Shown here: positions 56,872 to 64,000 of the stretch, in pieces
How positions within the stretch are numbered: position 1 is the stretch's first letter
Layout: each line of letters begins with the position of its first letter
From: Platerodrilus igneus
Taxonomy: Eukaryota; Arthropoda; Insecta; Coleoptera; Lycidae
Assembly: GCA_036346225.1 (NCBI GenBank)
Contig: JARFIW010000108.1
Location: 3,410,001 to 3,474,000, forward strand
DNA length: 64,000 nt
Direction of reading: 5' to 3'
Notes under the pieces: model-generated
What the model was told of the DNA's origin: nothing
The model's input: only the letters and a program-made list of their open reading frames with translations
The model's database searches: none
Program-made: the position numbers and the translations under genes

Positions 56872-59800
56872 TTCTACCTACCCTTAAACTTAAACTTATT
56901 TACTTTTGTTTGTTTACTCCACCCTTTATTTTTAAACAAAATTTGCTACACGACTTTTGTCGTCGTCCCTATTTTAATATTCAATAAATGACTTCTATTT
57001 GAGGTGCTTTAGCAACGTTTGGTTGGTTCTTTATTTACTGTTTACTATATATTATGCCTCGACTATATGAAACTTTAATCTCAGGGCGTTCACCTACTCA
57101 CCGTGAGTTCAATCGTGAGTAGATGTGCACTACCCAACCAAACTGCACACTCGTTTGTTTTACCACTTTTTTAATGCACTGATTTACTATATATGCCAAA
57201 TTTTAACAGATCAAAGTTGCTTGGTGCCAAATTAATTTATGTAACTATTTATGACTTTAATTTTGACGTTTTAAGATATTCACGGTACTTACCAGAATTA
57301 TACCGCGCTGAAGGCCTTCTTTTAACTGCTGGCTCAAGATCGTATTCACCGTACGCACCTTCACAAGGATTCTCACTCGTAGTCCACTTGCGTATTGCCT
57401 CCAGGTGTTCTTAACCAATTTCGTTGACCCCAAATCTGAAATAATTTTACCCCAATTTAGAATTAAAAAAAAACCGTTGTATCTACTTCCCCTGCGTTAA
57501 TTCTTCCTCGTAATATACTGCTCTCCTGTTTCTCTGCTTCGTACTCCAATCAATCCTCTCCTTGCTCAATCCACAATCCTGCCGTCCTATCTTAAATCAA
57601 TCCTTGTCCTGCTATTCCTTTAATATCCACACAATGTCCTTACTGCCGTTAATCTGCTCAAATCACTCCAAAAATTATCAATATCGTCGTTGCCTTCTAT
57701 ATCCACTCAAATCTCCTACTGCCGTTAAACCAAATCTTTCCAAAACCAACACCAATCTTGCTCAAACCTAAATAATCGTCGCTTTTCCCGTCGCACTAGT
57801 TACCACTCTAAATCTTCTTTAATACTCGTTGCCTTTAATACTCTCGATGCTTCTTATTACTCACACTTTACTAAATTAGACTCTTTAATACACATAAACT
57901 TTTATTTCAATAAATCTTTGTACAACTTTTAACGCAGGTTTTGTAAAACACGTCTTTATCTGAATATAATCGAAAATAGAATCTTTTTATTTATTTTGCT
58001 TAGCGATAAGATCAACAACCTTAGCTTACTTGAATTACAATTCTAAAACATACAATATCCAATAACAATTCGTCTTTCTTTTCGTGTCCAAAATACCTTC
58101 ACTACAGTCTTTATAATATTCTTAATTTCTACTATTGGTCCAAATCACTTCACAACTCTCCAATAACCTTTTACATTTCTATTCACTTTTAATTTTGATT
58201 TTACAATTCGTCCAAAAGTTGATTCTATTAAAAGAAAAGCCAAATAATTTACACACGACCTGGACGCTTTGTTGGTTGCAGATATCCATAAATGCGTTCG
58301 GCTTTCCGACGGCAAATGTACTTTCACTGGCTCATAAAATATCAACTCAGTATAAAACCTCAAGTACCGTGCATTGTATCAACGTCATAAAGTCATGTTG
58401 TCTACCTTTTGGCACATATGTTTCAAACTAAAATGGTACATACTTTAGCGTATGTAAAGTACAGCAAAATATAGTTTTTTTAAATTATTATATCTGATAT
58501 ATTAATCCTATTGTTTGGCATACACCCCTATTAACACCAATCTACCCTTAGAAGCCTTGTACCCCCCCCTACATAATAATATATATATATATTTTAGTAT
58601 TTGACATCATTAAAGGATTTAAAAAGATAATTGTTAGTACTACGGATAAAAACATTAATTTACCACTTTTATCAAGCTATTCTAAAATTTAAAAACACTA
58701 CGGTTAACAAAGATTGATGAATAATTACTTGTTAAATGCAGATATAGAATATTATGTACTAATGAGGCAGCGTTTGAGGTTTAAAAAAGCATTTTCCATT
58801 GTTTTCCAATACGAAGGGTATCTAATGTAACTTCAATTGAATGTGTATAGGTTTTGTCTATAAAATTATTATTTGTAATTTGTGCAGGATACTTTATGCC
58901 AATTATAAATTTGATTTACCTGAAATGAAAGTCGTTTAATATATTGTAATTATAAAGTGAAATAAAGTTATGAAATGTCAAAATGAAATGTAATAATACC
59001 AAAGCTGTTCTAAAATAGTAATTAAAAGTAGAATTAAGGTTAAAATATTGAATGCAACCCATATATATTATTAGTTAGTAGGCTAGATATAATTGTTTTA
59101 GTTGTCCTAGGTGATAGTTGTTTAGAAGAAATTAATTGATAAAAAAATTTTGTAAAAGAATGGATTATAAAATTGTACACTGAATAGATGTTTTTGGCTT
59201 AAGAGCCTGTAAAATTAAAATTTATCGAAATTAATAGATGTGTTTTCAAGTACATGCAGTTTGATTGAGTTGTAATACAAAATAAGTGAAAAGGTTATAC
59301 GACAAATAAAATTACAAAAGAGGACTTCCAATTATACCAAACCTCGGGGCATCTTTTATGTATTGAAGAGTTGCAGCTGTGATAGTGAATTATTTTGCAG
59401 CAGGGTCCAGTCTTCTAGGATTACAGATCAGTTTATTTGGTGAAGTATTGAAGTGTTCATAGTGATAGAGCAAATAAAGCATATAGTTGGTGAAGTAGTA
59501 GTTAATTGTAGAACCTAAAACTATAGTAAAATCCTTTTTGAACATAAACTAAAACATACTTTTAATAGGTAGTCACTGAAAGCGTTCGAGGCGATCTTGT
59601 GGTATCCTGTTTCAAAGCCCATGTACACCCAGACACATTCAACGGAGTTGCAGGTATTTTAAGTTATCTTTATATACACTTCATTTAAAGTAATTTGTGA
59701 ATAATTTAAATTTCAAACGCTTAACTAAATTAAATATTTGTTGAGATTTATCAATCTTTGCATAATCTCGATACGCAAGCACAAAAAAGAGGTTAAGTGA

Positions 59801-60050
59801 CTTTGATCTAACAACGCTTTAGGCGCCTGTGTTTTCAATACCTGTAAGGGGACAAAGAACCCACGTCTTCTTACAGAGTTTAAATAATAGATTCAGTTTC
59901 CCTGAGCGAGTTTTTAAAAGCCGTGGCATAATTAAATTTGAAAATTTATTTTATATAAATCATTTTAAAGGCCAACACCACATTAAGGTTGCACTTATTA
60001 CTTTTTAACTCGTATTTTAAAGCATAATTTCATTTAATATCACCATACAT

Positions 60051-60053
<3 letters not shown>
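56871..60053. other. intergenic, no gene recognised
   Basis: Pyrimidine-rich on the plus strand at about 57.4-58.4 kb. A small hairpin (TACTCAC/GTGAGTA) lies at about 57092-57122. Short frames only. Confidence 0.45.

Positions 60054-60087
<34 letters not shown>
60054..60087. repeat. (TA)n microsatellite
   Basis: About 16 AT units beside the hammerhead-like sequence at 60176-60210. Confidence 0.9.
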
Positions 60088-60092
<5 letters not shown>

Positions 60093-60175
60093 ATTGACCT
60101 TTTTTTATATAAATATTGGGATAAATTTCGTTGGATTAAAGTTTGTGGTTTATTTTAAAAACATTTATTCAACTT

Positions 60176-60210
60176 AACGTTTCGGAAAAATTTGTTTCCT
60201 TAATCATAAG
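60176..60210 (-). other. hammerhead-ribozyme-like core
   Basis: Minus strand: CTTATGATTAAGGAAACAAA followed by TTTTTCCGAAACG. GGAAA/TTTCC form a stem, followed by the GAAAC of a hammerhead core; the usual CTGATGA is altered to TATGATTA, so activity is unlikely. Such motifs are known from Penelope-like elements and other retroelements. Confidence 0.4.
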
Positions 60211-60455
60211 CTACAAAGTGGATAGCATTAAATTACATATATAAAAGTTATAAATCACTTACTTAATGTGTTTTTAGTAGAAAACCTGTTTTAACATGTA
60301 ACGTCATTTCATTGAAAGTTGTTATTACAAGTGATGTTTGTCAAAACTAGCTTTCTACGTTTTAATAATTTGATTAAAATACAAAATGTTATGATTGTTT
60401 AGAAATTCTTGTTTTATCTGACCAACAAATCTTTATTAAGTTTGTATGTGTGTAG

Positions 60456-60494
<39 letters not shown>

Positions 60495-60525
60495 CGCAAA
60501 TACGTTCGTTATTGAAGGAAAATCA

Positions 60526-60579
<54 letters not shown>
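60456..60579. repeat. compound (GT)n and (TA)n microsatellite
   Basis: (GT)n at about 60456-60491 and (TA)n at about 60529-60579, separated by about 37 bp. Confidence 0.95.
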
Positions 60580-60582
<3 letters not shown>

Positions 60583-60939
60583 GCTTCATCAACGGTCGAT
60601 ATGAAACTAATTTAAAGCGACACTAATTTGTTGCAAAAGCATATAAAGGGGAATTACAGAATTTTTAAAAAGGTAAAGGACTATTGTACATCCTATGCTC
60701 ATAAACATACACCTCCAAAGGTTTACCGTTAACTGTTGGAACATAAAAAAATGCTATTCTAAAAATATACCCATTAAAAAAATACTTTAGTATAATTTAA
60801 AAGAGCCTATTTTGTGAAAATACTAAAAATTTGCTGGACCGGGGAAAAACCGACGGCGCGTGTAATAAAGAATTAATATACATTCAATCGGATAAGCCTG
60901 CATAAAGTGTATTTTTTCGACGCAGCTTAATTACACACA
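60580..60939. other. intergenic, nothing recognised
   Basis: AT-rich DNA downstream of the zinc-finger array. No repeat or frame stands out. Confidence 0.5.
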
Positions 60940-61204
60940 AAACATCCAAATAAACATAAGTGCTATGGGATCGCACATATGCTTTTAGATTATTCTTCTC
61001 CTATGCAAATTAATAGCATTTTTCAAAAAAAAATTTCTGCGGTACAAAATAATCACACAAATAGAAATTTGTTTCTTAGTATGAGATAGCAAATTTAGAG
61101 TAATTGTTTTTATGCGGAGTAGTCACACAAATTGCATGCAAACGGGCGTTCCTTAGTATGCGATTGGACGTTCGTTAATATGCGACCGCAAATGTACTTG
61201 TAAA
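60940..61204 (-). pseudogene. decayed zinc-finger units downstream of the array
   Basis: On the minus strand, directly after the stop codon of the zinc-finger gene, another frame reads EKSNLQVHLRSH with an INERP linker. After a frame change come HTKERPFACNLCDYSA and a stop, and further down EKNNLKAYVRSHS. These are fingers of the same type, broken by stops and frameshifts. They show that the array was longer. Confidence 0.8.
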
Positions 61205-62542
61205 TTACTTTTTTCTGCTATGGTATAACGCATGTGCGGTGGGGGGGGGAGGCTTGTGAGTACGCGACCGTATGTGTTTTTGTAAATCACTTTTTCGTGA
61301 CGCTGTATAATTATACAAATTGCATGCGAACGGACGTTCCTTTGCGTGCGATAGCAAATGGACTTTTAGTGAACTTTTATGTGTTGCGGCATAGCCACAC
61401 AAATTGCATGGGAACAGACGCTCGTTAGTATGCAACTGCACATGTCTTCGTAAAGTACCTATGTGTGATGAGGCATAATCACACAAATTGCATGAGAATG
61501 GACGTTCTTTCGTATGCGACAGCAAATGAATTTTTAGTGAACTTTTTTGTGTTGCGGCATAATCACACAAATTGCATGGGAATGGGCGCTCGTTAGTATG
61601 AAATAGCATATGTCTTCGTAAAGTATTTAAGCGTGATGAGGCATAATCACACAAATTGCATGCGAATGGACGTTCGTTAGTATGCGACCGGAAATGTACT
61701 TGCAAATAACTTTTATCTGCTGTGGTATAATAGCACAAATTGCATGCGAATGGACGTTCATTGGTATGTAACCGCAAATGCTGTTGTAAATTACGTTTTC
61801 GTGATGCACTATAATTACACAAATTGCATGTAAATGGACGTTCATTGGTATGCGACCTCAAATGTTCTTGTAAAGCACTTTTTCGTGACGCATTATAATT
61901 ACATAAATTGTATACGAACGGATGTTCGTTAGTATGTAACCTCAAATGTTCTTGTAAATTACATTTTCGTGATGCAGTATAATTACACAAATTGCATGAG
62001 AATGGACGCTCGTTGGTATGCGACCGCAAATGTGATTGTAAATTACTCTTTTCTGTTGAAGTATAACTGCACAAGTTGCAAGAGAATGGACGTTCGTTAG
62101 TATGCAATCGCAAATGTTTTTGTAAATTACTTTTTCGCGACGTACTATAATCACACAAATTGCACGCGAACGGACGTTCATTAGTATGCAACCACAAATG
62201 TTCGTGTAAATTACTTTTTCGTGATGTAGTATAATCGCACCAACTGCATGCGAATGGACGTTCGTTGGTATGCGACCGCAAATGTACAAGTAAATTGCTT
62301 TTTTCTGCTGTAGTATAACTGCACAAGTTGCATGCGAATGGACGTAATGGAATGTAAGTATGTGACCGCAAATGTTTTTGTAGATTAATTTTTCGGGACG
62401 CGCTATAATCACACAAATTGCATACGAACGGACGTTCCTTAGTATGCCACCACAAATGTTCTTGTAAATTACTTTTTCGTGATATAGTATAGTCACACAA
62501 ATTGCATGCGAGTTGATTTTCTTTAATCTGAGACTGCATCAT
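61205..62542 (-). CDS. C2H2 zinc-finger protein with 15 tandem fingers
   Basis: A 445-codon uninterrupted frame made almost wholly of 28-residue C2H2 fingers (84 bp period), probably a nuclear DNA-binding protein. The typical unit is CNLCDYTASRKSNLQEHLRS followed by HTNERPF. Linkers are mostly T(N/K)ERPF instead of the common TGE(K/R)P. Finger 8 has Tyr for its first Cys (VYNLC). Finger 15 lacks its second Cys (CNLYNY) and has Arg in place of its last His. Finger 2 has an altered linker (HTYIPLRPF). No KRAB, ZAD or BTB domain is present. The ATG at 62542 is only a candidate start: the codons just before it (LRH) look like the end of another finger, so the true 5' part may be an upstream exon or lost. 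Fingers 11-12 and 13-14 look like a duplicated pair. It could be an expressed gene or a recent pseudogene, since the downstream part has decayed. Confidence 0.8.
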   Translation of the reverse strand: MMQSQIKENQLACNLCDYTISRKSNLQEHLWWHTKERPFVCNLCDYSASRKINLQKHLRSHTYIPLRPFACNLCSYTTAEKSNLLVHLRSHTNERPFACSWCDYTTSRKSNLHEHLWLHTNERPFACNLCDYSTSRKSNLQKHLRLHTNERPFSCNLCSYTSTEKSNLQSHLRSHTNERPFSCNLCNYTASRKCNLQEHLRLHTNEHPFVYNLCNYNASRKSALQEHLRSHTNERPFTCNLCNYSASRKRNLQQHLRLHTNERPFACNLCYYTTADKSYLQVHFRSHTNERPFACNLCDYASSRLNTLRRHMLFHTNERPFPCNLCDYAATQKSSLKIHLLSHTKERPFSCNLCDYASSHIGTLRRHVQLHTNERLFPCNLCGYAATHKSSLKVHLLSHAKERPFACNLYNYTASRKSDLQKHIRSRTHKPPPPTAHALYHSRKK

Positions 62543-62849
62543 GTGCCGTAGCCTTATACAATTGTTAAGCTTTACTAACTATGTATCAATTATTAACGCA
62601 AATATACTTTGCTTCAATTTATATTTCATAGTAATCCTATGCGTTTTTATGCGAAAGGCGGTGCTCAAGATTCTCTTTTAGGGGAATTTGCAGATTTCGC
62701 AATAAAAAGATGTAAGTTGGATTTCTTGAGTATTTATACGTTAATTGAGATATTCCATTTTGAATGGACCTGCACCTTGCCGAAGTTCTAGATTATTAGA
62801 GCAGGTGAAATGACTTGCGTGTTATAACGAACTAAAGAGCCAAACTACA
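62543..62849. other. gap between zinc-finger array and LINE
   Basis: No gene recognised; a 60-codon plus-strand frame at 62609-62791 has no known relatives. Confidence 0.4.
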
Positions 62850-64000
62850 GGTCCAACCAAAGTAGTAGGGTCGTTAGTGATGAACCACACTAAGACAGGT
62901 CCCCGAAAGAGGGCAGTGGCTCTTTAGGTACTAAGATTGGGAGACTGTAGGGGTCGGTATGGCAGTCTAAGACTCACTACCGCGATGTGGAAGGCAACGG
63001 GAAACCACCACATTACCTCCCAAGTACACAGCGTACCTAAATTGAAATAAACACGATGGCATTCTCTGGGGTAAAAGATTCCGGAGTTAAAATAGTTCCC
63101 CATTCGGATCTTCGGGAGGGGATTACTTCGGAGGATGCGATCGGAAAGTCCAGAATAAGAATCGGGAATATTTTGAGAGTCGGAGCGTGGAATGTTAGAA
63201 GTATGAAGCAAGTAGGTATGCTAGAGAACCTAAAAATGGAAATGAATAGGTTAGCACTAGACATAGTAGGGACAAGCGGAGTTCGATGGCCAGAGACGGG
63301 GGTTTTTGGAGTGGAGACTTCAGGGTAATTCATACAGGAGCAGAGGAAGGAAATTTGGGGGTGGGGATAGTTATGTGAAAAAAAATAGGATACTGGGTAC
63401 AAAATTACTTTCAAAAGAACGAAAAAGTACTCATGGCTAGATTAGAATCTAAACCGGTAAACACAGTAATAATACAATTATACAGGCCCACCTCTAGCTA
63501 CAGTGACGAAGAGGTAGAAGCGATCTACAAAGATATTGAAGACATATTACGATACGTAAAAGGACATGAAAATTTAATAATTATGGGGGAAAAAGACACT
63601 TTGACTTTGAGAAACTAAAAGATAAAGATATCCAAGAAAGATTCGACAAAAAGTCAAATGAATTGCTGAAAGATATCGGGAAAATTTCTGATACTAAGGA
63701 AGTAGAAACAGAGTGGAATAACATTAAATCCAGCCTGGACATGGCGGCCAGAAATATTCTGGGGTATACACAAAAAGAAAATAAGAAACCATGGACAACA
63801 AAGGATATCCTGAATTTAATAGAAGAAAGGCAAAAATACAAAAATAGAACAGACAAAACAGGAAAACAGAGATACAAAGCCATCAAATGGGAAATTATTC
63901 GCAAATGCAGGAAAGCTAAAGAACACTGGATTGATGAAAAGTGCAAAGAGGTACAAACTAAGATGGAAGTAGGAAAGACAGATGAAGCATACAAACTAAT
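62850..64000 (+). mobile_element. non-LTR retrotransposon, 5' part, internally deleted, cut by the window end
   Basis: A GC-richer leader (about 62850-63055, including TCCCCGAAAGAGGGCAGTGG) precedes the coding part. The element runs to the window edge. The organisation, with an APE-type endonuclease followed by a reverse-transcriptase linker, fits RTE-like or related LINEs, whose ORFs are often mis-annotated in insects as craniofacial development protein 2. Confidence 0.75.
63056..64000 (+). pseudogene. LINE ORF: endonuclease domain with frameshift, stop and internal deletion
   Basis: The frame from 63056 contains LRVGAWNVRSMKQVGMLENL and LDIVGTSGVRWP, the start of an apurinic-type endonuclease. 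A frameshift near 63300, in a G/T run, moves it to a frame with FRVIHTGAEEGNLGVGIV. A stop at about 63376 follows, and the same frame goes on with VNTVIIQLYRPTSSYSDEEV and NLIIMG. At that point, where D-F-N and the rest of the catalytic half should follow, the sequence jumps to FDFEKLKDKDIQERF, which belongs to the linker before reverse transcriptase. So the second half of the endonuclease, including the usual SDH motif, is deleted. The linker then stays open to the window edge (NIKSSLDMAARNILGY, KPWTTKDI, KCRKAKEHWIDEK). Confidence 0.8.

Noticed and set aside
61234..62496. Open frames on other frames of the zinc-finger array (184, 72 and 64 codons)
   Set aside because: They are shadows produced by the 84 bp periodic coding sequence.
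61205..62542. CRISPR-like regular repeat
   Set aside because: The 84 bp period is protein coding (C2H2 fingers); no spacers and no bacterial context. No CRISPR array is present in the window.

Overview
This window looks like nuclear DNA from an arthropod, most likely an insect. It holds two ordinary eukaryotic housekeeping genes with short (about 50 bp) GT-AG introns, a C2H2 zinc-finger array, and remnants of element families common in insects: mariner/Tc1-like transposases, non-LTR retrotransposons with an APE domain, a Ty3/gypsy-like retroelement and tRNA-related SINEs. The sequence is AT-rich and carries many (TA)n and (CA)n microsatellites. The 50 bp introns fit several insect orders, beetles among them, but I cannot name the species.

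Layout. 0.05-0.11 kb: a 70 bp palindrome with no spacer. 0.7-1.6 kb: mRpL16 on the minus strand, five exons. 2.8-3.2 kb: a foldback element with hammerhead-like cores. 5.6-6.1 kb: a decayed transposase. 6.6-7.4 kb: a Josephin-domain deubiquitinase on the plus strand, three exons, flanked by two direct copies of the end of that transposon. 8.7-34.3 kb: almost entirely repeats. These are a 3.7 kb direct repeat (X1, X2), a palindrome of about 9.1 kb with 3.6 kb arms that contain a block related to X, a TIR element inside its spacer, and 5'-truncated LINE tails (Y1, Y2 and a fragment). 35-60 kb: pieces of LTR retroelements, among them a short two-LTR element at 37 kb and a gag/pol remnant at 50-52.9 kb interrupted by a SINE. 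61.0-62.5 kb: a zinc-finger gene of 15 fingers on the minus strand, with more fingers decayed downstream. 62.85-64 kb: a non-LTR element with an internal deletion that runs off the window.

The most interesting signal is a small family that shares a UUCG-capped hairpin. Two copies of 72-73 bp (6.15 and 28.9 kb) consist of this hairpin, a second GC-rich hairpin and a short tail, and each lies between 14-15 bp target-site duplications. The same first hairpin forms the 3' part of a 239 bp SINE that interrupts the gag/pol element and has its own 13 bp target-site duplication. Truncated SINE or LINE tails are the conservative reading; a minimal structured retroposon is the more exciting one. The large palindrome and the ribozyme-like cores are the other items to follow up.

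Only mRpL16, the Josephin gene and possibly the zinc-finger gene look functional. There is no operon-like organisation and no shared pathway. All coordinates and alignments were made by eye, so repeat boundaries are good to a few bases at best.
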